From contig PCVQ01000028.1 in the NCBI GenBank assembly GCA_002796025.1, positions 1-33,249 of the forward strand: a DNA stretch of 33,249 bases, read 5' to 3'. The stretch is from Candidatus Peregrinibacteria bacterium CG11_big_fil_rev_8_21_14_0_20_46_8 (GTDB taxonomy: Bacteria > Patescibacteriota > Gracilibacteria > UBA1369 > UM-FILTER-53-11). Below, piece by piece: positions 14,845 to 22,493 of this stretch. The stretch's first letter is position 1. The number at the start of each line of letters is the position of its first letter. The notes under the pieces are model-generated. The model was given only the letters and a program-made list of their open reading frames with translations, did no database searches and was not told the origin of the DNA. Both the position numbers and the translations under genes were made by a program.

Positions 14845-17097
14845 TCACGCATCCGGCGGAATATTGTAGTACTTCAGCATGAACTCTGCGATCTCGCTAA
14901 AGAGGGGGGCTGCGGTCGAGCCGCCCCAGATTGAAGCACGTGGACGGTCTATTTTAACCAACACGGCAAATTGCGGATCATTTATTGGTGCATACCCTAT
15001 AAAAGATGCAATGGTTGTTCCGGGTCCGGTGAGCGGCTGGCCATGTTTATATGTTTGTGCAGTTCCGGTTTTGCCGGCAATACGGTAGCCCTTTACTGCA
15101 GCACGGTTGCCTCCGCCATTTTCTACAACACTTACCATCATTGCGGTAATGGTTGCTGCTGTTTTTTCTGAAATAACACGCCGCACCGGCTCGGGTTCGA
15201 TGGTGGCAATTTGTCCGTTACCGCGATCGATCTTTTTTACAATTTGCGGCTTCATGAGGATTCCATTATTTGCCAGTGCGCCGACGGCGGTAATGAGCTG
15301 AATCGGGGTTACTGCGATACCTTGTCCGAATGCATAGGTAATAAGTTCTGATTCAGCCCAGCGCGAGCCATCTTGCATTTGTCCTTTTTGCTCGCCTTCA
15401 AATTCAATGTAGGTGCGCTCTCCAAATCCAAACTTTCTTAAATTTCTGTAAAAAAGTTCGCGTCCCATTCTACGCGCCACAAAGGCCATGCCGGTATTGA
15501 GCGACTCTTCCAGAACGGTCTGCATCGTTGTATTCGGACCATAGTAGTCGCCAAGCGCATTTTTAATTTCGAACTCATCAACTTTAACCGGGCCAGTATC
15601 GTTAAATGTTGTTTGCGGCGTTACGTCGCCGTCTTCAAGTGCAATTGCCATTGCGATCGATTTAAATACAGAGCCCGGCTCATATACATCCTGTACTGCT
15701 CGATTTCGGAACACACCAGTTCCGAGCAGATTTTTAAATTTTGAGACAATAATTTTGCCGCCTTCGGTAAGTTGTTTAAAAACCTGGATGCGATAGTTGC
15801 TGTCGGGGTCAATCCAGAGATAGTGACTTTGGTTCGGCGGTTCGCCGACATCGACAATGCCCTCTTTTTCTTCTGTTGTAAGGTTGTAAATATCTTCGGT
15901 TTCGAGCGCTCGCCAGTACTCATTCGGGTCAAAGGTAGGGTAGTGAGCCATAGAGATAATGCGGCCAGTTTTTGGTTCCATCACAATAACCATTCCTGAA
16001 TCGGCACGCACACCGTCGACAGTCTCTTTAAGGAGGCGCTCAACTTCCATTTGAATAGAACGATCAATGGTAAGCGTAACATTTGCACCGTCAATTGCCG
16101 GTTGGATAATAAGGTCGTCGCCTACGATTACCTGTTGGCCCGTTGCATCGAGTCGTGTTTTAAAAATTCCTTTTTTGCCGCGCAGCTCTTCATCAAAACT
16201 CTGCTCAATGCCATAGAGTCCGCCGTCGTTATTTGCAAAGCCCAGCACTTGGGCTGCCAGCTCTCCTTCTGGATAGTAGCGGTAGCTTTGATCCTGGAAT
16301 GCGATACCGGCAAAGAGTTTTGCATCGGTAGCCTTATCTTCTTCTATCATTTTGCGAATTTCCTGTTCAGCCTGGCTCGAAACGCGCCGTTGTAAAACCA
16401 CATAGCGGTTGCGCCCCTTAAGCAGCTCATCGAGGCGTTCGTAAGGAATTTCGATAAGCGGTGCCAAAACCCGTGCAGTATATTCGCGGTCGCCGATCTG
16501 CATGGGATGTGCCAAAATATCTTCGTCCGATATTACAATGCCGGGCAGATTTTGCTTTTGAATTTTTTCAAGAAGTTTTGGTTCAGCTTCTTGATACAAG
16601 ATAATTGTATCGCGCGTCTTTTGACTGATTTTTCTGAAAAGTTCGGCATGAAAGTCCGAACGAAGCTGTTCTTCGGGTTTGGGCGTTAGGCGCGCCAGCT
16701 CTTCTTGCGACGGATTGTCGGGAAGGTTGCGGCGGACTTCGCGAATGCGAGCCGTATCTTCCGCTTGGGCATCTTCTACATTAAAGATAAGAGGCGCCAG
16801 CTTGTCTGCGAGATATTGAGGATCTTTAATGAGTGTTGGGTCGGCAAAGAGGAGGGGAATGGTTGTATTTGTTGCAAGTCGAAACTGCTCGCCAGAGTGG
16901 TAGTCCTCCAGCAGAATTTCTCCGCGGCGTGCATTTACTTCGCTGTATCCAAGATGGCTTGTCTCTGCTTTATCGGCATAGTAGTTGCCGCGTACAACTT
17001 GCAAATAAAAGAGTTTTGCTACGATAAGTGCCGCAACGGCCAGGCTCAGGCCTAGCATAATATAAACACGATTGAATTGGGTGCGTCGGGCTACCAT
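14845..17097 (-). CDS. ftsI: Penicillin-binding protein, FtsI/PBP2-type transpeptidase
   Basis: A 750-residue class B PBP. One N-terminal membrane helix (about 13-33) is followed by a long dimerisation region, which is larger than usual, and a transpeptidase domain with SVFK (Ser476 nucleophile), SLN (532-534) and KTGTAQ (676-681). It cross-links septal or lateral peptidoglycan outside the membrane. About 65 residues (398-463) are inserted between FDPNEYW and FRNRAVQDVYEPGS, where relatives have a short link. I chose the ATG at 17097 because it follows TATAAT by 10 nt and begins MVARRTQFNRVYIMLG; an ATG at 17136 is upstream of that promoter. Divergent from the M16 protease gene. Confidence 0.9.
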   Translation of the reverse strand: MVARRTQFNRVYIMLGLSLAVAALIVAKLFYLQVVRGNYYADKAETSHLGYSEVNARRGEILLEDYHSGEQFRLATNTTIPLLFADPTLIKDPQYLADKLAPLIFNVEDAQAEDTARIREVRRNLPDNPSQEELARLTPKPEEQLRSDFHAELFRKISQKTRDTIILYQEAEPKLLEKIQKQNLPGIVISDEDILAHPMQIGDREYTARVLAPLIEIPYERLDELLKGRNRYVVLQRRVSSQAEQEIRKMIEEDKATDAKLFAGIAFQDQSYRYYPEGELAAQVLGFANNDGGLYGIEQSFDEELRGKKGIFKTRLDATGQQVIVGDDLIIQPAIDGANVTLTIDRSIQMEVERLLKETVDGVRADSGMVIVMEPKTGRIISMAHYPTFDPNEYWRALETEDIYNLTTEEKEGIVDVGEPPNQSHYLWIDPDSNYRIQVFKQLTEGGKIIVSKFKNLLGTGVFRNRAVQDVYEPGSVFKSIAMAIALEDGDVTPQTTFNDTGPVKVDEFEIKNALGDYYGPNTTMQTVLEESLNTGMAFVARRMGRELFYRNLRKFGFGERTYIEFEGEQKGQMQDGSRWAESELITYAFGQGIAVTPIQLITAVGALANNGILMKPQIVKKIDRGNGQIATIEPEPVRRVISEKTAATITAMMVSVVENGGGNRAAVKGYRIAGKTGTAQTYKHGQPLTGPGTTIASFIGYAPINDPQFAVLVKIDRPRASIWGGSTAAPLFSEIAEFMLKYYNIPPDA

Positions 17098-17107
17098 GTG
17101 GGAATTC

Positions 17108-17113
17108 ATTATA
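17108..17113 (-). promoter_or_regulatory. -10 box for ftsI
   Basis: Perfect TATAAT on the minus strand, 10 nt before the ATG at 17097. The divergent M16 promoter is less than 20 bases away, so the two may compete for polymerase. Confidence 0.5.
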
Positions 17114-17129
17114 GCGCAAAGCCGGAGCT

Positions 17130-17158
17130 TTGACATTTGGCAGTCTACTCTTTATTCT
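17130..17158 (+). promoter_or_regulatory. Sigma70-type promoter for the M16 protease gene (leaderless)
   Basis: A consensus -35 TTGACA (17130-17135), a 17-bp spacer and TATTCT (17153-17158). The predicted start is near 17165, two bases before the ATG at 17167. It is one of the best-matching promoters in the window. Confidence 0.7.
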
Positions 17159-17166
17159 GCACCGCG

Positions 17167-18429
17167 ATGCAAAAAGAAACTTTTACAAATGGATTGCGTG
17201 TCGTGACGCATGAACTGCCCGGTACGCAAGCAGCTACGGTTTTAATTTTAGTCGGCGCAGGCTCTCGATATGAAACCCGAGAAATAAACGGCATTAGCCA
17301 CTTTTTGGAACATATGTTTTTTAAAGGAGCAAAGAAGTACAAAACTGCAAAAGAAGTTTCTGAAAAGATTGATGGCATGGGCGGCGATTTTAACGCATTC
17401 ACCGGCAAAGAGTATGTAGGATACTATGTAAAAGCTGCGTCGCACCACTATGAGACCGCAATGGATGTGCTTGGTGACATGCTTCTCTTTTGTAATCTCG
17501 ATCAAAAAGAGATCGATAAAGAGCGCGGCGTAATTATGGAAGAGTATAATATGTATCAAGATACCCCGATGTATCAGGTTGGTTGGGATTTTGAGCGCTT
17601 AATGTATGGAGATCAGCCGATGGGATGGGATCAGGTTGGAACAAAAGAAGTGATTAACGGTGTTACCCGTGAGCAGTTTTTCGATTATAAAAATGCACTC
17701 TATTCTCCGGATAATGTAGTAATAAGCGTTGTTGGTAATGTAAAGCACGATGATGTATTGGAAAAAGTACGCACCTATTTCCCCTTTCAGGACGGCAAAA
17801 AGCAGTACGATTCCGCTGCATTGCAGCCGAATGACGATACGACGCGCGTTAAGCTCCAAACAAAGAAGACGGAGCAGGGCCATGTTGTTGTCGGCTTTCC
17901 CGGATATGCAGAAGAGCATCCCGATCACTATGCACTAAAAGTATTGTCAGTTATTTTGGGCGGTAATATGAGTTCGCGCATGTTTCTTGCAGTGCGTGAA
18001 GATAAAGGCCTTTCATATTATATCTCTACCTCGACCGATGATTATTTGGATTCGGGAATTATCTCGACTCGTGCCGGTGTAGACACAAAGCGCACACCGC
18101 TTGCTGTAGAGGCTATTTGCCAAGAGTATAGGAAAATTCGCGGCGAGAAAGTTCCCGAAGCGGAGCTGAAAAAAGCTAAAGAATATTTAAAAGGAAAATT
18201 GGCGCTGCGGCTCGAAGATTCTGAAGAGTATGCACATTTAATTGGAAAAGACGAGTTGCTGCATGGTAAGGCGAAGACTCCTCAAGAGATTGTTGCAGAG
18301 GTCGAAAAAGTTAGCACGGACGATGTTGCCCGGGTATCTGCAGATCTCTTTCATGATGATAAGTTGCGCATGGCTGCAATCGGGCCGTACGAGGATGCCG
18401 CCGTTTTCGAAAAAGTTTTACACATATAA
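17167..18429 (+). CDS. M16 family zinc metallopeptidase
   Basis: A 420-residue pitrilysin-family (M16B-like) peptidase. The inverted zinc motif HFLEH is at 45-49, with a third acidic ligand in the GVIMEEYNMYQD helix (Glu125/126). The C-terminal half carries the family's second domain, with GNMSSRMFLAVREDKGLSYYIS containing the conserved Arg/Tyr pair region. The length is that of bacterial single-chain processing peptidases that dimerise. There is no signal peptide, so it is probably cytoplasmic. Transcribed divergently from ftsI and followed 53 bases later by ndk. Confidence 0.9.
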   Translation: MQKETFTNGLRVVTHELPGTQAATVLILVGAGSRYETREINGISHFLEHMFFKGAKKYKTAKEVSEKIDGMGGDFNAFTGKEYVGYYVKAASHHYETAMDVLGDMLLFCNLDQKEIDKERGVIMEEYNMYQDTPMYQVGWDFERLMYGDQPMGWDQVGTKEVINGVTREQFFDYKNALYSPDNVVISVVGNVKHDDVLEKVRTYFPFQDGKKQYDSAALQPNDDTTRVKLQTKKTEQGHVVVGFPGYAEEHPDHYALKVLSVILGGNMSSRMFLAVREDKGLSYYISTSTDDYLDSGIISTRAGVDTKRTPLAVEAICQEYRKIRGEKVPEAELKKAKEYLKGKLALRLEDSEEYAHLIGKDELLHGKAKTPQEIVAEVEKVSTDDVARVSADLFHDDKLRMAAIGPYEDAAVFEKVLHI

Positions 18430-18445
18430 ACTACTTCTAGCTTCT

Positions 18446-18478
18446 TATCTCCCTATCTCCCTATCTCCCTTATCTCTC
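18446..18478 (+). repeat. Tandem TATCTCCC repeat upstream of ndk
   Basis: Three exact copies of the 8-bp unit TATCTCCC (18446-18453, 18454-18461, 18462-18469) and one variant TATCTCTC (18471-18478) fill the space between the M16 stop and the ndk ATG at 18483. One strand is nearly all pyrimidine. No promoter box or ribosome-binding site is evident there. Confidence 0.75.
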
Positions 18479-18482
18479 TTCT

Positions 18483-18956
18483 ATGGAACGCACACTCATT
18501 CTTATTAAACCGGACGGTGTACAGCGCGGATTAGTCGGTGAAGTTTTGCGCCGACTCGAGCGTAAAGGCCTTAAGCTCGCTGGGCTTAAAATGATGACCC
18601 TCGACGAAGCTGTACTGCGCGAGCACTATGCGCACATTGCAGATAAGAGTTTTTATCCTGGTGTAGAGAGTTTTATGAAGAGCTCGCCTGTGGTTGCAGT
18701 GTGTGCTGAAGGATTGGAAGCTGTTGAAGCAGTGCGCTTAATTACCGGTATTACCAAAGCGCGTGAAGCCGATGCCGGAACGATCCGTGGAGACTTTGCT
18801 ATGAGTGTTGCATGTAACGTTATCCACGCTTCAGATACGCCGGAAAATGCCGCTAAAGAAGTGAAGCGCTTCTTCAATCCCGATGAACTGCACTCGTACG
18901 ACAAGAGCGAGTATATGCATGTATATGTTGAGGATGAGCGGGGAGAGGCACGATAG
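18483..18956 (+). CDS. ndk: Nucleoside diphosphate kinase
   Basis: A 157-residue protein starting MERTLILIKPDGVQRGLVGE, with the catalytic His115 in CNVIHASD and the conserved GTIRGDFA loop. It transfers the gamma-phosphate of ATP to nucleoside diphosphates through phospho-His. It is slightly longer than most bacterial Ndk proteins, with a charged C-terminal tail (YVEDERGEAR). The upstream leader is an 8-bp tandem pyrimidine repeat instead of a ribosome-binding site. Confidence 0.94.
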   Translation: MERTLILIKPDGVQRGLVGEVLRRLERKGLKLAGLKMMTLDEAVLREHYAHIADKSFYPGVESFMKSSPVVAVCAEGLEAVEAVRLITGITKAREADAGTIRGDFAMSVACNVIHASDTPENAAKEVKRFFNPDELHSYDKSEYMHVYVEDERGEAR

Positions 18957-18980
18957 TTCCGGCAAGCCAGCTTTGCCTTT

Positions 18981-20270
18981 ATGTACACATCGGTTTATTA
19001 CGAAACCTCTGTCTCGGCACAGCAAGTCTTTAAAAAGCTGCGTGATTCAGGCAGAGAGGTAGTCTTGTTGCACGGAAAGCCATGGTCTTTTGTGGGTGTG
19101 GTAAATCCAAAGATTGTAGTACCCAATGGTGAAGCGGGGCTTCGCTTTATCCGTGAGTATGTTGCCCGGTCGCGGAGTAAGCATGAAGGCCGGGTGCGAA
19201 AAGAAGATATGTCGCCGTTTGTGGGAGGATTTGTCGGTTTTGTAAGTTATGATTTAGGACTCGACTGGATGGGCATTGAGCGCGGGCCCGAGTATCCCCA
19301 TATTGTGCCCGATGCGCGCTTTGTTTATGTAGATGAGGTTTACGCTGTGCATGAGAAAAATAACGCCCCGGAGATGGCACCAGCGGCAGCGGAGGCCACC
19401 GCATCAAACACCACCATATCTGACGCCTCCTCCCAAAATTCAGAGCTATTTCGCGAATACTGCGCAAAAATCGATGAGATTAAAGAGCTGCTTTATGCAG
19501 GCGAAACATACCAAGTAAATTTTTCCCGCTTTTTTGAGCGGCCATATAGCGGTGATGCTTTTGAACTCTTTACAAGACTTAACGAACTTAATCCCTCTCC
19601 AATGCAGTTTTTTATGGAGACAAAAGATTGGGCGCTCATTTCGAATTCTCCGGAGCGTCTTTTTTCTGCATCGGCGCGCTCGCATGACAATGTGATTCAT
19701 CTTGAAACGCGTCCAATTAAAGGAACAGTCCCGCGAGGTGCAACCCCCGAAGAAGACCGTAGAAATATTAAGCGACTACTTGAGAGCGAAAAAGAGAGCG
19801 CAGAGCTCTCGATGATTGTCGATCTTTCACGAAACGATCTAGGTAAGGTTGCGAAGCCCGGAACACTCCGTGTGCGTGAGCATCGTGCTATACAGAAACT
19901 TTCGCATGTTATTCATACCTATTCTACAATTGTGGCCGAACTCGCCCCCGGTTTAGACTGGTTTGATTGTTTGCAGGCATTTTTCCCCGGCGGTTCCATT
20001 ACTGGCTGCCCCAAAAAGCGCACCATGGAAATTATTAAAAGGTTAGAAGGGCGTCCACGTGGTGCCTACTGTGGTTCAGCTGGGTACATTGGATTAGATG
20101 GAAGTTGTGATTTTAATATTATGATTCGTACATTGTGGTTGGATAAATTGAAGAAGAGCGTCGTATACAATACAGGCGGTGGCATTGTAATCGATTCTGA
20201 TTCCCACAAGGAATTTCAGGAAACCGAGCACAAAGCCGCTGCCTGCCTAAAGGCCTTGACAGATATATAA
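18981..20270 (+). CDS. pabB: Aminodeoxychorismate synthase component I
   Basis: A 429-residue chorismate-using enzyme. The N-terminal quarter is a divergent anthranilate/PABA synthase N-domain; an Ala/Thr/Ser-rich linker lies near 130-155; the catalytic domain begins around 160 (AGETYQVNFSR). The motif ETRPIKGT (242-249, Lys247) marks PabB rather than TrpE, as Lys replaces the Ala of anthranilate synthase. Later GGSITGCPKKRTMEII and YNTGGGIVIDSD are conserved. It converts chorismate plus ammonia to aminodeoxychorismate for folate. The amidotransferase PabA is not in this window. A small hairpin (GGCAA/TTGCC, 18960-18976) precedes the ATG. Confidence 0.9.
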   Translation: MYTSVYYETSVSAQQVFKKLRDSGREVVLLHGKPWSFVGVVNPKIVVPNGEAGLRFIREYVARSRSKHEGRVRKEDMSPFVGGFVGFVSYDLGLDWMGIERGPEYPHIVPDARFVYVDEVYAVHEKNNAPEMAPAAAEATASNTTISDASSQNSELFREYCAKIDEIKELLYAGETYQVNFSRFFERPYSGDAFELFTRLNELNPSPMQFFMETKDWALISNSPERLFSASARSHDNVIHLETRPIKGTVPRGATPEEDRRNIKRLLESEKESAELSMIVDLSRNDLGKVAKPGTLRVREHRAIQKLSHVIHTYSTIVAELAPGLDWFDCLQAFFPGGSITGCPKKRTMEIIKRLEGRPRGAYCGSAGYIGLDGSCDFNIMIRTLWLDKLKKSVVYNTGGGIVIDSDSHKEFQETEHKAAACLKALTDI

Positions 20271-20283
20271 TAAATGCTAGTAT
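20256..20283 (+). promoter_or_regulatory. Promoter for the two orphan genes between pabB and pabC
   Basis: TTGACA (20256-20261), a 16-bp spacer and TAGTAT (20278-20283), preceded by TGC to make an extended -10. The -35 overlaps the end of pabB. The predicted start is near 20290, giving a leader of about 27 nt before the ATG at 20317. Confidence 0.55.
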
Positions 20284-20316
20284 AAGAGTCGTAATTTATT
20301 TACAACTTCAATTTTT

Positions 20317-20577
20317 ATGGAAAGACAACAAATTATAGATTTAGCTCAACAGGTAGCAATGGAGGAAGCAGGTGCTGAAAATGTATGGCAAGCTGTCGAT
20401 GAATTAGGATTTGTCGGCGCATTAGAAGAGCGTCTAAATAGTGGTGGTCCTGATGCTGTACAGGCTTTTTTGGATAACCCTGAAGAAGAAGCGCCCGAAG
20501 GTCTAGGAGATGTGTATCGATCTATTGCCCAGAACTTGAAAGCAAAGATCAAGCGCTTAGAGGAAGAAGGATTATAG
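20317..20577 (+). CDS. Hypothetical small acidic protein
   Basis: I do not recognise this 86-residue protein. It is acidic and mostly helical (MERQQIIDLAQQVAMEEAGA; YRSIAQNLKAKIKRLEEEGL), with a Pro/Glu-rich turn at DNPEEEAPEGLGD. No signal peptide, membrane segment or Cys. It has its own good promoter and is followed after 9 bases by another orphan, so the two probably form a small operon placed between two folate genes. Confidence 0.65.
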   Translation: MERQQIIDLAQQVAMEEAGAENVWQAVDELGFVGALEERLNSGGPDAVQAFLDNPEEEAPEGLGDVYRSIAQNLKAKIKRLEEEGL

Positions 20578-20586
20578 AATCAATAT

Positions 20587-21006
20587 ATGTATGTAAAAGT
20601 TAAAGATCTTATCGCTTGTGTCGAAGAAATTTTTTCTGATGAAACAGAAGATTTGGGTGCATCAGCCGCTGACGATAATGTCGTTTCCTTAAGCAGGGTA
20701 CAGAAAAGTAAGGAAAAATCGGAAATTCCACCAGATATTCAGGAATTAATCGCAAGCGTACGCGGTGATATTTTTGTGGAAGGCATGCGTCAAGTTTGTA
20801 ATTTGGATAGAGATCCGGACCGTATTAATGGCAGGTTTCTACATGAAGATATGGATTTCATATTCAAAGCATTCGATGACTGTTTACGAGCAATATTGGA
20901 CGAAGTTGAGCCTGAGCAGCGAGCAAGAGAGGCCCAGCGTTTAGGGCCATTAATGTTCTATTTGCGTACGAGAATACACAGACTATTTACAGATGCGCTA
21001 CAATAG
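20587..21006 (+). CDS. Hypothetical protein
   Basis: I do not recognise this 139-residue protein. It has an acidic N-terminal part (VEEIFSDETEDLGASAADD), a charged linker, then a helical C-terminal domain from about 47 (PPDIQELIASVRGDIFVEGM) to RTRIHRLFTDALQ. No signal peptide or membrane helix. It appears co-transcribed with the 86-residue orphan and ends 5 bases before the pabC start; the pabC -10 box overlaps its last codons. Confidence 0.65.
   Translation: MYVKVKDLIACVEEIFSDETEDLGASAADDNVVSLSRVQKSKEKSEIPPDIQELIASVRGDIFVEGMRQVCNLDRDPDRINGRFLHEDMDFIFKAFDDCLRAILDEVEPEQRAREAQRLGPLMFYLRTRIHRLFTDALQ
20999..21004 (+). promoter_or_regulatory. -10 box for pabC (leaderless)
   Basis: TACAAT ends 7 nt before the ATG at 21012, inside the end of the preceding gene. 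No convincing -35 is seen. Confidence 0.4.
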
Positions 21007-21011
21007 GCACA

Positions 21012-21809
21012 ATGATCGTCTATTTGAATGGCCGATATCTGGAAGCGGATGAGGCGAAGATCTCAATCTTTGATCCGGGATTTTTATATGGCGATGGAAT
21101 TTTTGAAACCTTGCGTACCTATCGGGGTACGGTGTGGCAGATGGAAAAACATTTGGAGCGCCTGTACGAGTCGGCAAAGATCCGCGGATGGAAGTTGCGT
21201 GTCTCCAAATCGCGCCTGCAAACCGCGATTGAAAATACGGTGAAGCGTAACGGCTTTGAAGAGTCGCGCATTCGCGTAACTATTACAAAGGGTCAAGAGC
21301 CGCAGCCCACACTCTTTATTTGGGTTCAGCCATTGGCAAAGTTGCCGCCGTCACAATATGCCCGCGGAGTATCTGTGGTTACATTTCCATTAGAACGTGC
21401 CTTCCCGCAAATGAAGACCACGAGCATGCAGCCGTTATTGATTGCACGAAGCGAGGCGCAGAAGAGGCGTTGTTTTGAGGCATTGCTCGTTAATCGCCGC
21501 GGCAATGTTACGGAAGGCACATGGGCAAATTTTTTTATTGTAAAAGATAAAGAGCTCATTACGCCCAAGGCCGGTATTCTGCTCGGCACCACCCGCGACC
21601 GAGTTTTAAAAATCGCAAAGCCCCTTTTTAAAATTAAGCAGCAGACCGTCTCCCTAAAAGAGCTGCTTGAAGCAGATGAGTGCTTTATAACGAATGCACC
21701 AAAAGGAATTATTCCTGTAGTAAAAGTGGACGGTCAGCAGATAGGCAAAGGCCGTGTTGGGCCAATTACGAAGCATTTGCGGAAGGAGTTTGAGAAGGTG
21801 GTGGTGTAG
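21012..21809 (+). CDS. pabC: Class IV aminotransferase, probable aminodeoxychorismate lyase
   Basis: A 265-residue PLP enzyme of fold type IV: NGRYLEADEAKISIFDPGFLYGDGIFETLR at the N-terminus (quoted motif DPGFLYGDGIFETLR, 21-35), the candidate PLP lysine in PQMKTT (Lys135), and EALLVNRRGNVTEGTWANFF (156-175). Family members include aminodeoxychorismate lyase, branched-chain and D-amino-acid aminotransferases, which are hard to tell apart by eye. Lyase (PABA formation) is favoured by the nearby pabB, folP and folK. Converges on the SLH gene with a gap of 8 bases. Confidence 0.82.
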   Translation: MIVYLNGRYLEADEAKISIFDPGFLYGDGIFETLRTYRGTVWQMEKHLERLYESAKIRGWKLRVSKSRLQTAIENTVKRNGFEESRIRVTITKGQEPQPTLFIWVQPLAKLPPSQYARGVSVVTFPLERAFPQMKTTSMQPLLIARSEAQKRRCFEALLVNRRGNVTEGTWANFFIVKDKELITPKAGILLGTTRDRVLKIAKPLFKIKQQTVSLKELLEADECFITNAPKGIIPVVKVDGQQIGKGRVGPITKHLRKEFEKVVV

Positions 21810-21817
21810 CCGCGAAA

Positions 21818-22447
21818 TTAACCACAATTTACACAGCCTTCATGTAAGATTTCATGCCAATAATGCTTGAGTGAAAATAATGCATCGGCTTTAACGGTAT
21901 CCGAAAGAATCCACCCCTGACATTCATTAGGGTTATCTCCAAGAAATTCGCATTCGTATCCAATTTTTTGTAATTCACTCATTAACTTTGAACTTGGAAT
22001 ATTTTTAAGTTCGAGACTCGAACCATATATATATTCGCCATCTGCATTGTTTAAAAATTCTTCTAGCCGACCGCAGTCCGATGCAGTAAACATCTGACCG
22101 AGGCCCTGTCCGTCTGATGCATCTTTATATGCCATTGAGACCGGATAGTGCATACTGCCAATATCTGTTTCGTATGGTTGTGCAACACATACTGCCCGTT
22201 TATGTCCCAGTTCCGCCATAGCCTGCGTTAACATAACGCTCATTTCAGAACGCTTTAGATTATTATTCGGACCAAAGGTGCCATCTGCATAGCCATTCAC
22301 GATTCCATACTGTTTTAAAAATTCGGTTGCGTCAGAGTACCACTCTCCTGCTGGAACATCAGAAAAATAGTTGAGATATTGGGCGCTTGTAGTAAGTGCA
22401 AAAGTCAGAAGCGCACCGGCTAGTAATCCAAAAAAGAATTTTTTCAT
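21818..22447 (-). CDS. Secreted protein with a single SLH domain
   Basis: A 209-residue exported protein: signal peptide 1-22 (MKKFFFGLLAGALLTFALTT), then one SLH repeat (27-78, with YFSDVPAGEWYSDA and GYADGTFGPNNNLKRSEM). The remaining C-terminal part has six or more Cys (VCVAQPYE, SDCGRL, YECEFLGDNPNECQG, CVNCG), suggesting disulfides, and no family that I recognise. The start at 22447 is set by the signal peptide; TTAAC lies 14 nt before the ATG. Divergent from folP across a palindromic promoter. Confidence 0.8.
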   Translation of the reverse strand: MKKFFFGLLAGALLTFALTTSAQYLNYFSDVPAGEWYSDATEFLKQYGIVNGYADGTFGPNNNLKRSEMSVMLTQAMAELGHKRAVCVAQPYETDIGSMHYPVSMAYKDASDGQGLGQMFTASDCGRLEEFLNNADGEYIYGSSLELKNIPSSKLMSELQKIGYECEFLGDNPNECQGWILSDTVKADALFSLKHYWHEILHEGCVNCG

Positions 22448-22476
22448 AAAATAAGAGTTAAGATTATTTTGAATAT

Positions 22477-22486
22477 AGCATATGCT
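22477..22486. promoter_or_regulatory. Palindromic bidirectional -10 between SLH gene and folP
   Basis: AGCATATGCT is a perfect palindrome that gives TATGCT on both strands (plus 22481-22486, minus 22482-22477). On the plus strand it lies 7 nt before the folP ATG at 22494. On the minus strand the predicted start is near 22470, leaving a leader of about 23 nt before the SLH start at 22447. Confidence 0.4.
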
Positions 22487-22493
22487 TATTCTG

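Noticed and set aside
18446..18478. CRISPR-like array
   Set aside because: Units are 8 bp with no spacers; it is a simple tandem repeat. No cas genes are in the window.
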